Shown here piece after piece: positions 9,241-19,799 of a stretch of 64,000 nt of DNA. A model generated the notes under the pieces. It did no database searches and was not told the origin of the DNA. It was given only the letters and a program-made list of their open reading frames with translations. The stretch spans positions 6,324,001 to 6,388,000 of the forward strand of contig NZ_CP063373.1 in assembly GCF_015160855.1 (NCBI RefSeq), in the 5' to 3' direction. Numbering within the stretch: the stretch's first letter is position 1; every line of letters begins with the position of its first letter. The position numbers and the translations under genes were made by a program. Origin of the DNA: Streptomyces ferrugineus (GTDB taxonomy: Bacteria > Actinomycetota > Actinomycetes > Streptomycetales > Streptomycetaceae).

Positions 9241-10500
9241 TCAGCAGTCGGTGTCGGGCTCACCGACCGTGAGGTGGTACGGGGCGCGTTCGTCCAGGAG
9301 CAGGGGGACGAGGGCGCGCAGGGACTGGCGGAGCGGGACATAGGTGCCGTGGGTCCGCACTCCGTGCAGGGCGAGCTCGTCCTTCACCTGCGCGTACTGG
9401 TCGCCGGTGAGCCGGTAGCCGCAGGGCGGGTCCTGGATCACCTCGGTCGGCTCGGGCGGGTCGTTGTCGGCGCCGCCGACGTACACCGGCCCGGTGTCGG
9501 CGTAGCCGGTGAGGCGGGCCCGGCCGGTCGCCGCCTCGACCTGCGCGCGGCGGGCGTCGGTGAAGTCGAACAGGCCCTCGAGCGCGGCGGCTTGGGAGCG
9601 CACCCGGCGCCGGTTGTTCAGGGCCTCGTCGGCCTGCTCGGCCTCGGTGAGCGGGTCGACGCGGCTCTCGATGAGCAGGCCCACCGAGTGCTTGACGCCG
9701 GACATGTTCCGCAGGATGCGCTCCTGGCCGTCACCGGCGACCTGGCGGATCGGCTCGCCCGTCTCGGGGTCGGTCCAGATGCCGTAGGTGCCGGTCGAGT
9801 AGCCGCCGTCCGCCGCGGCGGGGCGCACGTACGACTCGGACAGTGTCCGCGCCGCGTCGTGGACGTGGTCGTCCGTGTTGAGGTTGCGCGGCCACAGGTC
9901 GAACAGGTCCTTGTCGTAGTACGGGGGTGTGGCGCCGTATTCGTGCAGGTCGTAGATGACGTCGGGGCGCTGGTCGCGGATGACGGCGGCCAGGGCCCGG
10001 CCCTCGGCGGTCGCCAGGGCGACGTGGTCGCGGTTGATGTCCACGCCGTCGCTGTTGCCGCGGGTGTCGGCGGCCCGGCCGTCGGGGTTGGCGGTGGGCA
10101 GGACGAGCAGGGTGGTGCGTTCCAGGAAGCGCCGGGTCCGCCGGTCCTTGGCGTAGGCCAGGTCGCGGACGGTGGACAGGCAGGCCTCGCGGCCCGAGGG
10201 TTCGTCGCCGTGCTGGCTGCACACGAGCAGCACCTTGTTCGGGGCGGGGCGTTCGCCGATCCGCACGAGCTGGAGCGGGCGGCCCTGCTTGGTCGTCCCG
10301 ATCCGGGCGACGGAGACCCGGTCGCTGGCCTTGTCGACCGTGGCCAGGAGTCCGTGCTCCTCGCTCTGACTGGTCCAACGGGCGCCGCCCGACTCCTCGA
10401 AGCCGGTGCGGGGCGGGGACTCGGCGGCATGGGCCGGGATGGCCACGAGGGATGCGGCGAGGGCCGCCGCGGTCAGGGCGAGTGCTCGTATGCGGGTCAC
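9241..10500 (-). CDS. Secreted M14-family zinc carboxypeptidase
   Basis: A secreted peptidase of 419 residues with a signal peptide ending near AHAAE. Zinc ligands fit HGDE ([10 protein letters not shown]) and a later His in YDLHEYG. The substrate-site motif NPDG is followed by [11 protein letters not shown], and the likely catalytic Glu lies in LLIESR. This suggests cleavage of peptides or muropeptides outside the cell. The GTG start at 10500 is preceded by GGAGG and overlaps the stop of the upstream gene as GTGA, implying translational coupling. It shares the peptidase theme with the divergent M1 aminopeptidase. Confidence 0.92.
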   Translation of the reverse strand: MTRIRALALTAAALAASLVAIPAHAAESPPRTGFEESGGARWTSQSEEHGLLATVDKASDRVSVARIGTTKQGRPLQLVRIGERPAPNKVLLVCSQHGDEPSGREACLSTVRDLAYAKDRRTRRFLERTTLLVLPTANPDGRAADTRGNSDGVDINRDHVALATAEGRALAAVIRDQRPDVIYDLHEYGATPPYYDKDLFDLWPRNLNTDDHVHDAARTLSESYVRPAAADGGYSTGTYGIWTDPETGEPIRQVAGDGQERILRNMSGVKHSVGLLIESRVDPLTEAEQADEALNNRRRVRSQAAALEGLFDFTDARRAQVEAATGRARLTGYADTGPVYVGGADNDPPEPTEVIQDPPCGYRLTGDQYAQVKDELALHGVRTHGTYVPLRQSLRALVPLLLDERAPYHLTVGEPDTDC

Positions 10501-11018
10501 TGGCCTGCCTCCGGGATGCGGTGGACGGGGCGCGGGGCGGTCGGCACACCGTCGAGGCGCCCCGCGACGGGGGCGGCTGACGGGGCGTCGGCGGTGGCGC
10601 GTGGGAAGGCGTGGGCTCGGCCGACCAGCGGGACGCGGGCCTTCGTACGGGCGAGGACGAGGGCGAGGGTCGGCTTGGCGGACGGCGGCTCGATCAGGTC
10701 CTTGCCCGTGCCCGCGACGATCAGGGCGAGGCGGTGACCGGCCGGGACGACGTGGTCGGGGGTGGCCGTGTACGGCTTGCCCGGGGTGAGGGGTCCGCCC
10801 TTCGGATCCGGGGCGTGGTTGCCGAGGCCCGCCCGGCCGCGGCTGACGACCGTGTAGTCGACGTCGGCGGTCTTGGCCTTCCTGGGCTTGCTCTCCCGCG
10901 GGGCGGCGTGGGCCGCCGCGGGGGTGGGGAACCTGGCCGGCAGGGCGGCCACGGCCGCTGTCGCGAGCGGTCTCCAGATCGTGAAGCGCGTGCGTTTCGG
11001 CATGCGCGGACGGTACAT
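10497..11018 (-). CDS. Truncated secreted Xaa-Pro dipeptidyl-peptidase: signal peptide joined to C-terminal domain, catalytic part missing
   Basis: The 173-residue product begins with a twin-Arg-like, hydrophobic signal sequence ([11 protein letters not shown], then AHA). After a short linker it goes straight into the C-terminal jelly-roll of secreted X-Pro dipeptidyl-peptidases: [37 protein letters not shown] and [14 protein letters not shown]. The central alpha/beta-hydrolase domain with its Ser-Asp-His triad, several hundred residues in full-length relatives, is absent. An in-frame internal deletion is the simplest explanation. The start and ribosome-binding site (GGGAG) are intact. The stop overlaps the M14 gene start, so it may persist because it couples translation of that gene. 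It may be reported elsewhere as a pseudogene. Confidence 0.7.
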   Translation of the reverse strand: MYRPRMPKRTRFTIWRPLATAAVAALPARFPTPAAAHAAPRESKPRKAKTADVDYTVVSRGRAGLGNHAPDPKGGPLTPGKPYTATPDHVVPAGHRLALIVAGTGKDLIEPPSAKPTLALVLARTKARVPLVGRAHAFPRATADAPSAAPVAGRLDGVPTAPRPVHRIPEAGQ

Positions 11019-11210
11019 CCGTCAACTCCCGTGCAGAAGAGGGCGCCTGACGGCACATGACGTCACATGTGGCCGATAAACATCCGTGTGGCGGATTCAC
11101 TCATGTCGGCCGAATGGCGATCGTGTGACCGCAGTGGTCATGGACACGCGGGAGGCACAGGTACTCAATGGGCTCCGGACAGTCTTCGGCCCCTACGACT
11201 TGGAGCTTTC

Positions 11211-12710
11211 GTGCACCGCAGAATCATGGCGCCGGGCGCACTCGCAGCCGCCTCCCTGATGCTGGCGATCCCGGCTTCGGCGGCGAGTCACTCCCCCGGC
11301 GCTCCGGGCATCGGCGACCCCTACTACCCGGCCTACGGCAACGGTGGCTACGACGTCTCCCACTACGACCTCCGGCTGAGGTACCAGCCGGCCACGGACG
11401 AACTGGCGGGCACGGCGACCGTGCTGGCGAAGACCACGCAGGACCTCTCGCGCTTCAACCTGGACTTCCTGCTGGACGTCCAAGAGGTGCGGGTCAACGG
11501 CGCGAAGGCGTCGTTCGCGACGTCGGGCGAGCACGAGCTGGAGATCACGCCGAAGAAGCCGCTGGCCAAGGGCACGGCCATCACCGTGGTGGTGCGCTAC
11601 CGGGGTGTGCCGTCGTCGAAGGAGGCCTACGGCTTCACCGCGTGGCTGCGCACCCCGGACGGCGGGGTCGCGGCGGGCGAGCCCGAGGCGGCCTGGTGGT
11701 GGTTCCCGAGCAACGACCATCCGCTCGACAAGGCCACCTACGACGTGTCGGTGCAGGTGCCGGACGGCACCCAGTTCGTCTCCAACGGGACGCTCCAGTC
11801 GACGAGTTCACGGGCCGGCTGGACCCGCTACAGCTGGCGTTCGAACAAGCCGCAGGCGACCTATCTGGCCACGTTCGCGGCGGGCAGGTTCGACGTCACC
11901 ACGGGGACGTCCGAGAGTGGAATCCCGATCATCAACGCCTACAGCAAGGACCTGGGCGACCGTGCGGGGGCGGCACGGGCGAGCATCGAGCGGACCGGGG
12001 AGATCGCCGACTGGATGAGCGAGTACTTCGGTCCGTACCCGTACGACGCGCTCGGCGGCTATGTGCCGAACACGACCACCGGGTACGCGCTGGAGACGCA
12101 GACCCGGCCGTACTACAGCCCGCGCAACTTCGCGAACGGGTCGAACACGGCCGTCGTGGTCCATGAGTTGGCCCATCAGTGGTGGGGCGACAGCGTGTCC
12201 GTCAAGGACTGGAAGGACATCTGGATCAACGAGGGCTTCGCGCGGTACGCGCAGTGGCTGTGGTCGGAGCACGAGGGCGAGGGGACGGCGCAGGAGATCG
12301 CCGACTACGTGTACGCCTCGCGGTCGGCCGACGACGCCTTCTGGACGGTCAGGCCCGGTGACCCCGGACCGGAGAACCAGTTCCACATCGCCGTCTACGA
12401 CCGGGGCGCGCTGGCCCTTCAGGCGCTGCGCAACGAGATCGGGGACGAGGCGTTCTTCGCCATCCTCAAGGGCTGGCCCCAGAAGTTCGCCCACGGCAAC
12501 GCCTCGGTGGCCGACTTCGAGCGGTACGCCGAGGAGGTGTCCGGCAAGCCGCTGGCGGCGCTGTTCGACACCTGGCTGTTCCAGCCGTCGAAGCCGGCGG
12601 CGGGCACGGCGCGGGCGGCGTCGATCGCGAAGGGTTCGGTGGCTCCGGCGCGGCCTAAGTCGTGGCAGAAGATCGCGGCGACGAACGGCGTGCACGAGCA
12701 CGAGCACTGA
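11211..12710 (+). CDS. Secreted M1-family aminopeptidase
   Basis: A zinc metallopeptidase of about 499 residues with a signal peptide (LAAASLMLAIPASAA). The zinc motif is HELAH near residue 320, followed 18 residues later by the third ligand in NEGFARY. The exopeptidase motif GxMEN is replaced by ALETQT, as usual in the short secreted Streptomyces members. The protein lacks the long C-terminal helical domain of PepN-type enzymes and ends in a His/Glu-rich HEHEH. I chose the GTG at 11211, which follows GGAG, because the in-frame extension to 11067 is not signal-like. It is divergent from the peptidase pair; the shared upstream region contains TGACGTCA at 11058-11065, a possible regulator site. 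Confidence 0.93.
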   Translation: MHRRIMAPGALAAASLMLAIPASAASHSPGAPGIGDPYYPAYGNGGYDVSHYDLRLRYQPATDELAGTATVLAKTTQDLSRFNLDFLLDVQEVRVNGAKASFATSGEHELEITPKKPLAKGTAITVVVRYRGVPSSKEAYGFTAWLRTPDGGVAAGEPEAAWWWFPSNDHPLDKATYDVSVQVPDGTQFVSNGTLQSTSSRAGWTRYSWRSNKPQATYLATFAAGRFDVTTGTSESGIPIINAYSKDLGDRAGAARASIERTGEIADWMSEYFGPYPYDALGGYVPNTTTGYALETQTRPYYSPRNFANGSNTAVVVHELAHQWWGDSVSVKDWKDIWINEGFARYAQWLWSEHEGEGTAQEIADYVYASRSADDAFWTVRPGDPGPENQFHIAVYDRGALALQALRNEIGDEAFFAILKGWPQKFAHGNASVADFERYAEEVSGKPLAALFDTWLFQPSKPAAGTARAASIAKGSVAPARPKSWQKIAATNGVHEHEH

Positions 12711-12714
12711 CGCC

Positions 12715-13668
12715 CTACGGCTTCGGGGCTGTCGCCGCCAGCTCGGCCACCCGGACGAGGAGTTCGTCCCGCCCGATCGCGTCCGTCTGCGTCGATGGCA
12801 CCGTACAGGCGTGGGCGCCGGCGATCGTGCCGTACAGGGCGCTGCGGTGGGGTGTCTCGCGGTTCAGCCAGGCGTAGAGGAACGCGGCGGCGAAGGCGTC
12901 GCCCGCGCCGTTGGAGTCCACCACCGGCGCGGGCGGCGGCACCGCGGGCAGGCGGGTCAGCTCGTCGTCGGCCAGTACGTACGCGCCCTTCGCGCCCGCC
13001 ATGGCCACGACCACCTCGGCCCGGCCCCGGTCGGCGATCCGGCGCATCGAGCGCTCGGGGTCGGGCAGGGCGGCGGCGGACAGGAAGACGACGTCCGCGG
13101 CGTGCGCGAACGGCTCGTGGTACGGGTTCTCGCCGTCCCAGTCGTGCAGGTCCGTGGACAGCGTCGCGCCCGACTCGCGCAGGAGCGGCAGGGAGTGGGC
13201 GCCGGGCTGGGTGATGGTGACGTGGACGTGGCGGCTCGCCCCGGCCAGGGCGCGCACCGTGGCCTCCGGGAAGCGGTCGTCGGGGTGGCCGCGGCTGGTG
13301 TCGTACAGCGACAGTCGTCTGCCGTCGGGGCCGACGAGGTTGACGGCACGCCTCGTCCCCGCGGGCTGCGGGATCGCGGTGAGCGCGATGCCCTTCTCGC
13401 CGTGCAGCGCCCGGACCAGATCGCCCTCTGGGTCGTCGCCGAGCATGTCGAGGTGGTGGACCCGCAGGCCGAGGGCACCCAGACCCAGGGCCACGAAGTC
13501 GCCGGTCTGCCCGGCGCGGGTGCGGATCCCCGAATCGATCATGTAGCTGTCGGCGTACGGCAACGGCAGCTCCGGGACGTACACGATGGTGTCCACACCC
13601 GCACCGCCCAGCACGAGCACGTCGATGTCGCGGGGACGCTCCGCCGGGTGGGCAGGAACTCTCGCCAT
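12715..13668 (-). CDS. PfkB family carbohydrate (ribokinase-like) kinase
   Basis: A cytoplasmic sugar or nucleoside kinase of 317 residues. The N-terminal substrate-binding segment is VLVLGGAGVDTIVYV, and RTRAGQTGDFVALGLGALG is the family's Gly-rich first signature. The catalytic and anion-hole motif is DSNGAGDAFAAAF near residue 255. The sugar specificity cannot be read from sequence. The ATG at 13668 has AGGA upstream. It ends 4 nt from the convergent M1 peptidase. The 195-nt gap upstream holds a Streptomyces palindromic repeat and two inverted repeats, described separately. Confidence 0.9.
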   Translation of the reverse strand: MARVPAHPAERPRDIDVLVLGGAGVDTIVYVPELPLPYADSYMIDSGIRTRAGQTGDFVALGLGALGLRVHHLDMLGDDPEGDLVRALHGEKGIALTAIPQPAGTRRAVNLVGPDGRRLSLYDTSRGHPDDRFPEATVRALAGASRHVHVTITQPGAHSLPLLRESGATLSTDLHDWDGENPYHEPFAHAADVVFLSAAALPDPERSMRRIADRGRAEVVVAMAGAKGAYVLADDELTRLPAVPPPAPVVDSNGAGDAFAAAFLYAWLNRETPHRSALYGTIAGAHACTVPSTQTDAIGRDELLVRVAELAATAPKP

Positions 13669-13710
13669 GGGTCCTACGGACGGTGGGTGACCACCGGTCG
13701 TGTGTGGTGG

Positions 13711-13743
13711 GTCGCGCAGTTCCCCGCGCCCCTTTGGGGCGCG
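13711..13743. repeat. Streptomyces-type intergenic palindromic repeat
   Basis: The segment contains GTCGCGCAGTTCCCCGCG followed by CCCC-TTT-GGGG. The inner arms CGCGCCCC (13725-13732) and GGGGCGCG (13736-13743) form a perfect 8-bp stem. I recall this sequence as a frequent intergenic element in Streptomyces chromosomes. Here it may also act as a terminator between the permease and the kinase. Confidence 0.6.
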
Positions 13744-13786
13744 TCCGTGGCCGTTCGACGACCGACTCCGAACCGCGCCCGACGCA

Positions 13787-13835
13787 ACGGTGGCGTCACC
13801 CCGGACGCAAGTGAACTCCGACATGACGCCACCGT
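13787..13835. promoter_or_regulatory. Perfect 12-bp inverted repeat upstream of the PfkB kinase
   Basis: ACGGTGGCGTCA at 13787-13798 and TGACGCCACCGT at 13824-13835 are exact reverse complements separated by 25 nt. It lies between the permease stop and the kinase start on the same strand. It could be a dimeric-regulator site around the kinase promoter, or a long-loop hairpin. Confidence 0.4.
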
Positions 13836-13842
13836 AGGCGCT

Positions 13843-13857
13843 GCCACTGACAGTGGC
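13843..13857 (-). terminator. Short hairpin directly after the permease stop
   Basis: GCCACTG and CAGTGGC flank a single base at 13843-13857, just beyond the permease stop (TAA, 13864-13866 read on the minus strand). The position suits a terminator, although the loop would need to open to three or more bases. Confidence 0.35.
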
Positions 13858-13863
13858 CGCCGA

Positions 13864-15330
13864 TTACTTGATGAGCTCGGCCAGTTCCTGGTCCTCCGCC
13901 TTGGTGACCCGGCGTCGGATCGCGTACCAGCCGCCGACCAGCAGTACGGCGATGGCGGGGATCAGCAGCAGGGTCTTGCGGCCGACCTCGGGGTCGTTCC
14001 ACATCATGGCGAGGCAGGCCAGGAGGAAGACGATCGTGGCGATCTCCGTGACCGGGCTGCCGGGGAGGCGGAAGGAGGGGCGGGTCACCAGGCCCGTCCT
14101 GGCGCGGCGGACGAAGATCAGGTGGCAGACCATGATGATCACCCAGGTCGAGATGATGCCGAGCGAGGCCACGTTCAGCACGATCTCGAAGGCCTGGCTG
14201 GGCATCAGGTAGTTCAGGCCGACGCCGAGCACGCACACCGCGCAGGTGAGCAGGATGCCGCCGTAGGGCACCTGGCTGCGGTTCATGCGGGCGGTGAACC
14301 TGGGCGCCGAGCCCGCCATCGCCATGGAGCGCAGGATGCGGCCCGTGGAGTACAGGCCGGAGTTGAGCGAGGACATCGCCGCCGTCAGGACGACCAGGTT
14401 CATCACGTCGCCCGCGGCCGGGACGCCGATCTTCGACAGGACCGTGACGAAGGGGCTCTGGTCGGCCGAGTAGACCGAGCCGGGCAGGAGCAGGGCGAGC
14501 AGGACGACCGAGCCGACGTAGAAGAGGCCGACGCGCCACATGATCGAGTTCACCGCGCGCGGGACGACCTTCTCCGGCTCCGCGGTCTCGCCCGCGGCGA
14601 CGCCGACCAGCTCCAGCGCGGCGTACGCGAAGATCACGCCCTGCATGACCAGGACGACGGGCATCAGGCCGTGCGGGAAGACGCCGCCGTTGTCGGTGAT
14701 CACACTCAGGCCCGGGGTCCGGCCGCCGACCTCGTGCTGGGTGGCGAGCAGGAAGATGCCGACGAACATGAAGCCGACGAGCGTGGCGACCTTGATGATC
14801 GCGAACCAGAACTCCATCTCGCCGAAGATCTTCACCGAGATGAGGTTCACCGCCAGCACGACGGCCAGCGCGATGAGGGCGAGTGTCCACTGGGGGATGC
14901 TGGTGAACATGCTCCAGTAGTGCGTGTAGAGCGCGATCGCGGTGATGTCGGCGATACCGGTCGTCGACCAGTTCAGGAAGTACATCCAGCCGGCGACATA
15001 GGCGCCCTTCTCACCGAGGAACTCGCGCGCGTACGACACGAAGGAGCCGGACGAGGGGCGGTAGAGGACCAGTTCGCCGAGGGCCCTGACCACGAAGAAG
15101 GCGAAGACGCCGCAGACCAGGTAGGCGATGGCCAGCGCCGGACCCGCGTCGTGGAGGCGGCCGCCGGCGCCGAGGAAGAGGCCGGTGCCGATGGCCCCGC
15201 CGATGGCGATCATGTTGACGTGGCGGGCCTTGAGGTCCTTGCTGTAACCGGCGTCGCCCGCGTCCGCAGGCACCTGGGCCGCGTCGGTACGGGGTGCGGC
15301 CACTGCCGTGTTCACGGCGTCCTTGCTCAC
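13864..15330 (-). CDS. APC-family amino-acid permease (asparagine/GABA permease-like)
   Basis: A 488-residue membrane transporter with 12 predicted hydrophobic segments. The amino-acid permease signature is near the N-terminus: [40 protein letters not shown] and the TM6-region [15 protein letters not shown] also match the AnsP/GabP branch. Residues 1-30 are a polar cytoplasmic tail. The GTG at 15330 is chosen because homologues begin MSKDAV; GAGTGG precedes it. It is divergent from a MerR regulator 218 nt away, which is the obvious candidate to control it. The substrate (Asn, GABA or another amino acid) is inferred from overall resemblance only. Confidence 0.9.
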   Translation of the reverse strand: MSKDAVNTAVAAPRTDAAQVPADAGDAGYSKDLKARHVNMIAIGGAIGTGLFLGAGGRLHDAGPALAIAYLVCGVFAFFVVRALGELVLYRPSSGSFVSYAREFLGEKGAYVAGWMYFLNWSTTGIADITAIALYTHYWSMFTSIPQWTLALIALAVVLAVNLISVKIFGEMEFWFAIIKVATLVGFMFVGIFLLATQHEVGGRTPGLSVITDNGGVFPHGLMPVVLVMQGVIFAYAALELVGVAAGETAEPEKVVPRAVNSIMWRVGLFYVGSVVLLALLLPGSVYSADQSPFVTVLSKIGVPAAGDVMNLVVLTAAMSSLNSGLYSTGRILRSMAMAGSAPRFTARMNRSQVPYGGILLTCAVCVLGVGLNYLMPSQAFEIVLNVASLGIISTWVIIMVCHLIFVRRARTGLVTRPSFRLPGSPVTEIATIVFLLACLAMMWNDPEVGRKTLLLIPAIAVLLVGGWYAIRRRVTKAEDQELAELIK

Positions 15331-15351
15331 GGGGTACCACTCTCTGGTGCG

Positions 15352-15372
15352 CCCGAGCGGATCGCGCTCGGG
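15352..15372 (-). promoter_or_regulatory. Hairpin in the permease leader
   Basis: CCCGAGCG (15352-15359) and CGCTCGGG (15365-15372) form a perfect 8-bp stem 22 nt upstream of the permease GTG. It may be an mRNA leader structure or a protein site. No riboswitch class is recognisable. Confidence 0.35.
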
Positions 15373-15520
15373 TGTCCGGACGTACGTATGGCCTGCGCCT
15401 TCCGTAAAGGCACAGACCAAGGGGCCACCTTCCCCCACGGAACGCGGCTCATGCGGTGGCACATGTCACAGAGCGTTACTTCTCACACGGCCGTCCCACC
15501 GGTCCCGGCAGGTGTCACAG

Positions 15521-15536
15521 CACTGGTGAGACAGTG
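15521..15536. promoter_or_regulatory. Inverted repeat just upstream of the MerR-family gene
   Basis: CACTG (15521-15525) and CAGTG (15532-15536) are separated by 6 nt and lie 12 nt before the regulator's ATG. TGTCACAG occurs immediately before the repeat and again at 15466-15473. This could be the regulator's own operator in the divergent promoter region. Confidence 0.35.
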
Positions 15537-15548
15537 ATACTGCTGCAC

Positions 15549-16286
15549 ATGACGACCGGCACCGACGAACCGACCCTCACCATCGACGAGCTGGCCGCGC
15601 GGGCGGGTATGACGGTCCGCACGGTGCGGTTCTACGGCACCAAGGGGCTGCTGCCGCCTCCGGTGATCGGTGCGCGCAGAGTCGGGCACTACGGGCGAGC
15701 GCACCTGGCCCGGCTCGCGCTCATCGAGGAGCTTCAGCGGCAGGGCATGACGCTGGCGGCCATCGAGCGGTACGTCCAGCAGCTCCCGCCCGACCTGGAC
15801 GCCCACGACCTCGCCATTCACCGGGCCGTGGTGGCCTCCTGGGCGCCGGACGCCGTGGAGACGGTGGAGCGGGCGGAGCTGGAGCGGCGGGCGGGGCGGG
15901 CGCTCGGTGACGAGGACGTGGAGCGGCTGACCGCGATGGGGGTGCTCGAGGCCGGCGACGGCGGCTACCGCGTCGACCTCGGACTGCTGCGGCTCGGCGT
16001 CGGGCTGCTGGACGTACCGCTGTCACAGGAGGCGATCCTCGCGGCGCGCAACGTCCTCATCGAGCATGCGCGCGCCGCCGCGCACGAGTTGTCCCAGCTC
16101 TTCCGCGGCGAGGTCTCGCAACGGGCCGCCGAGGACGTGAAGTCGCTGTCCGCCTCGATGCAACCCGTGGTGGTGCAGGCCCTGTTGACGATCTTCCAGC
16201 GGTCGCTCAAGGACGATCTCCGGGAGTGGCTGGGTGGCATCTCGGACCTGGAGGAAGGCGTCGCGGAGGAACGCGGATCGGTCTGA
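15549..16286 (+). CDS. MerR family transcriptional regulator
   Basis: A 245-residue regulator. The N-terminal winged helix-turn-helix is clear: LTIDELAARAGMTVRTVRFY near residues 10-30, then the wing and LIEELQRQGMTLAAI near 58-72. The C-terminal effector domain of about 150 residues matches no ligand-binding class I can name and has no paired cysteines, so metal sensing is unlikely. The ATG at 15549 has only a weak ribosome-binding site; a GTG at 15534 is the alternative. It is divergent from the amino-acid permease and convergent with the fatty-acid operon, separated from the latter by a strong terminator. Confidence 0.85.
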   Translation: MTTGTDEPTLTIDELAARAGMTVRTVRFYGTKGLLPPPVIGARRVGHYGRAHLARLALIEELQRQGMTLAAIERYVQQLPPDLDAHDLAIHRAVVASWAPDAVETVERAELERRAGRALGDEDVERLTAMGVLEAGDGGYRVDLGLLRLGVGLLDVPLSQEAILAARNVLIEHARAAAHELSQLFRGEVSQRAAEDVKSLSASMQPVVVQALLTIFQRSLKDDLREWLGGISDLEEGVAEERGSV

Positions 16287-16292
16287 CCCCCG

Positions 16293-16316
16293 GCCCTCGC
16301 CCCACGGGGCGAGGGC
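16293..16316. terminator. Bidirectional terminator between the MerR gene and fadB
   Basis: GCCCTCGCCCC (16293-16303) and GGGGCGAGGGC (16306-16316) are perfect complements with a two-base centre. The convergent position suggests it serves both the regulator gene and the fatty-acid operon. Confidence 0.7.
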
Positions 16317-16333
16317 GGGCTGCCGTTACGGGA

Positions 16334-18508
16334 TCAGTCGCCGAAGGTCTCGCCCTTCTCCGCCTTCTCCACCAGCAGCGCCGGCGGCGTGAACCGCTCC
16401 CCGTACGCCGCCGCCAGCTCACGCGCGCGTGCCACGAAGCCGGCGACACCACCGTCGTAGCCGTTGATGTACTGCAGGACACCGCCCGTCCAGCCGGGGA
16501 ACCCGATGCCGAAGACGGAGCCGATGTTGGCGTCGGCGACGGACGTCAGCACGCCCTCCTCCAGGAGCCGGACCGTGTCCAGGGCCTCGGAGAACAGCAT
16601 GCGTTCCTGCATGTCCCGGAACGGGATCTGTGCGCCCTCGCGCGTGAAGTGCTCGCGCAGCCCCGGCCACAGGGCGGTGCGGCTGCCGTTCTCGTCGTAG
16701 TCGTAGAAGCCCGCGCCGCCGCTGCGCCCGGGGCGGTCGAACTCGTCGACCATGCGGTCGATGACGGCCTCGGCCGGGTGCGCGGCCCAGGTGCCGCCCG
16801 CCTCCTCCACGGCCCGCCTGCTCTCGTTGCGGATCTTGCGCGGCAGCGTGAGCGTCAGTTCGTCCATCAGGGACAGGACCTTGGCGGGGTAGCCCGCCTG
16901 CGCCGCCGCCTGTTCGACCGACGCGGGCTCGATGCCCTCGCCCACCATCGCCACGCCCTCGTTGATGAAGTGGCCGATGACGCGGGAGGTGAAGAAGCCG
17001 CGCGAGTCGTTCACGACGATCGGCGTCTTGTTGATCTGCCGGACCAGGTCGAAGGCGCGGGCCAGCGCCTCGTCGCCGGTGCGCTCGCCCTTGATGATCT
17101 CGACGAGCGGCATCTTGTCGACGGGCGAGAAGAAGTGCAGTCCGATGAAGTCGGCTTGGCGCTCCACGCCTTCGGCGAGGGCGGTGATCGGCAGCGTCGA
17201 GGTGTTGGAGCACAGCAGCGCGTCCGGCTCGACGATGCTCTGGATCTCCTGGAAGACCTTGTGCTTGAGCTCCGGGTTCTCGAAGACGGCCTCGATGACC
17301 GCGTCGCAGCCGGCCACGTCCTGCGGGTCGGCCGTCGGCGTGATGCGGGCGAGCAGCGCGTCGGCCTTCTCCTGTGTCGTACGGCCCCGGGAGACCGCCT
17401 TGGCGCACAGCTTCTCGGAGTAGCCCTTGCCCTTGGCCGCCGCCTCGGCCGACACGTCCTTCAGGACGACGTCGATGCCCGCGCGGGCGCACGAGTAGGC
17501 GATGCCGGCGCCCATCATCCCGGCGCCCAGGACGGCGACCTTGCGGACCTTGCGGGGCTCGATGCCCTTGGGCCGGTTGGCGCCGGAGTTGACGGCCTGG
17601 AGGTCGAAGAAGAACGCCTGGATCATGTTCTTCGAGGTCTGACCCGCCGCCAGCTCCACGAAGTAGCGGGCCTCGATGACCTGCGCGGTCTCGAAGTCGA
17701 CCTGGGAGCCCTCGACGGCGGCCGCGAGGATGCTCCGCGGGGCCGGGTAGGGGGCGCCGTTCGTCTGCTTGCGCAGGTTGGCCGGGAAGGCGGGCAGGTT
17801 GGCCGCGAACTTGGGGTTGGCGGGTGTGCCGCCGGGGATCCGGTAGCCGGGCCGGTCCCAGGGCTGCTGCGACTCGGGGTGGGCCTCGATGAAGGCGCGG
17901 GCCTTGGCGAGCAACTCGTCCTGGGTGGTGGCCACGTCGTCGATCAGGCCGTTCTGCAGGGCGCGCTGCGGGTTGTACTGGGTGCCCTGGAGGAGGACCT
18001 TCAGCAGGGCGTCGGCGACGCCGAGGAGGCGGACGGTGCGCACGACGCCGCCTCCGCCGGGCAGCAGGCCGAGGGTGACCTCGGGGCAGCCGATCTTGGA
18101 GCCGGGGGTGTCCAGGGCGATGCGGTGGTGGCAGGCGAGGGCGATCTCGTAACCGCCGCCCAGGGCCGCGCCGTTCAGCGCCGCGACGACCGGCTTGCCG
18201 AGGGTTTCGATGCGGCGGAGGTTCCGCTTGATCGCCAGGCCGCCGTCGAACAGGTCCTGTGCCGTCTCGGGCGTGACGCGGATCAGGTCGCGCAGGTCTC
18301 CGCCCGCGAAGAAGGTCTTCTTGGCGGAGGTGATGATGACCCCGCGGATGGTGTCCTTCTCGGCCTCCAGCCGGTCCGTGATCACGGCGAGGGAGTCGCG
18401 GAACGCCTGGTTCATGGTGTTCGCGGACTGGTTGGGGTCGTCGAGGACGAGGGTGACGACGCCGGCGCGGTCCTGTTCCCAGCGGATGGTGGTGGATTCA
18501 GTGCTCAT
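16334..18508 (-). CDS. fadB: Fatty-acid oxidation multifunctional enzyme: enoyl-CoA hydratase / 3-hydroxyacyl-CoA dehydrogenase
   Basis: A 724-residue enzyme for the two middle steps of beta-oxidation. The N-terminal crotonase domain (about 1-200) contains the oxyanion-hole segments [10 protein letters not shown] and [20 protein letters not shown]. The NAD-binding domain starts near residue 325 with [15 protein letters not shown]. The catalytic His lies in [14 protein letters not shown], and a C-terminal helical dimerisation domain follows. The length fits the FadB/FadJ class. It is the last gene of the four-gene operon, 34 nt after the thiolase. Together the two proteins can carry out hydration, oxidation and thiolysis, with the acyl-CoA dehydrogenase upstream supplying the first oxidation. 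Confidence 0.95.
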   Translation of the reverse strand: MSTESTTIRWEQDRAGVVTLVLDDPNQSANTMNQAFRDSLAVITDRLEAEKDTIRGVIITSAKKTFFAGGDLRDLIRVTPETAQDLFDGGLAIKRNLRRIETLGKPVVAALNGAALGGGYEIALACHHRIALDTPGSKIGCPEVTLGLLPGGGGVVRTVRLLGVADALLKVLLQGTQYNPQRALQNGLIDDVATTQDELLAKARAFIEAHPESQQPWDRPGYRIPGGTPANPKFAANLPAFPANLRKQTNGAPYPAPRSILAAAVEGSQVDFETAQVIEARYFVELAAGQTSKNMIQAFFFDLQAVNSGANRPKGIEPRKVRKVAVLGAGMMGAGIAYSCARAGIDVVLKDVSAEAAAKGKGYSEKLCAKAVSRGRTTQEKADALLARITPTADPQDVAGCDAVIEAVFENPELKHKVFQEIQSIVEPDALLCSNTSTLPITALAEGVERQADFIGLHFFSPVDKMPLVEIIKGERTGDEALARAFDLVRQINKTPIVVNDSRGFFTSRVIGHFINEGVAMVGEGIEPASVEQAAAQAGYPAKVLSLMDELTLTLPRKIRNESRRAVEEAGGTWAAHPAEAVIDRMVDEFDRPGRSGGAGFYDYDENGSRTALWPGLREHFTREGAQIPFRDMQERMLFSEALDTVRLLEEGVLTSVADANIGSVFGIGFPGWTGGVLQYINGYDGGVAGFVARARELAAAYGERFTPPALLVEKAEKGETFGD

Positions 18509-18542
18509 GTGGAGGTGCTCCGTGTGATCCGTCGGGAGGGGG

Positions 18543-19757
<1,215 letters not shown>

Positions 19758-19799
19758 GAGGAAGCCTTTCGGGGTGAGGGTCAGCCGAGCGGAAGAGCT

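Noticed and set aside
11067..11210. Longer N-terminus for the M1 aminopeptidase
   Set aside because: The added 48 residues do not look like a signal peptide, while the GTG at 11211 has GGAG at correct spacing and starts directly before the signal sequence.
12061..15537. A 1158-codon open frame on the plus strand
   Set aside because: It runs against three well-supported genes (M1 peptidase in another frame, PfkB kinase, permease) and has no recognisable domain, only GC-biased filler.
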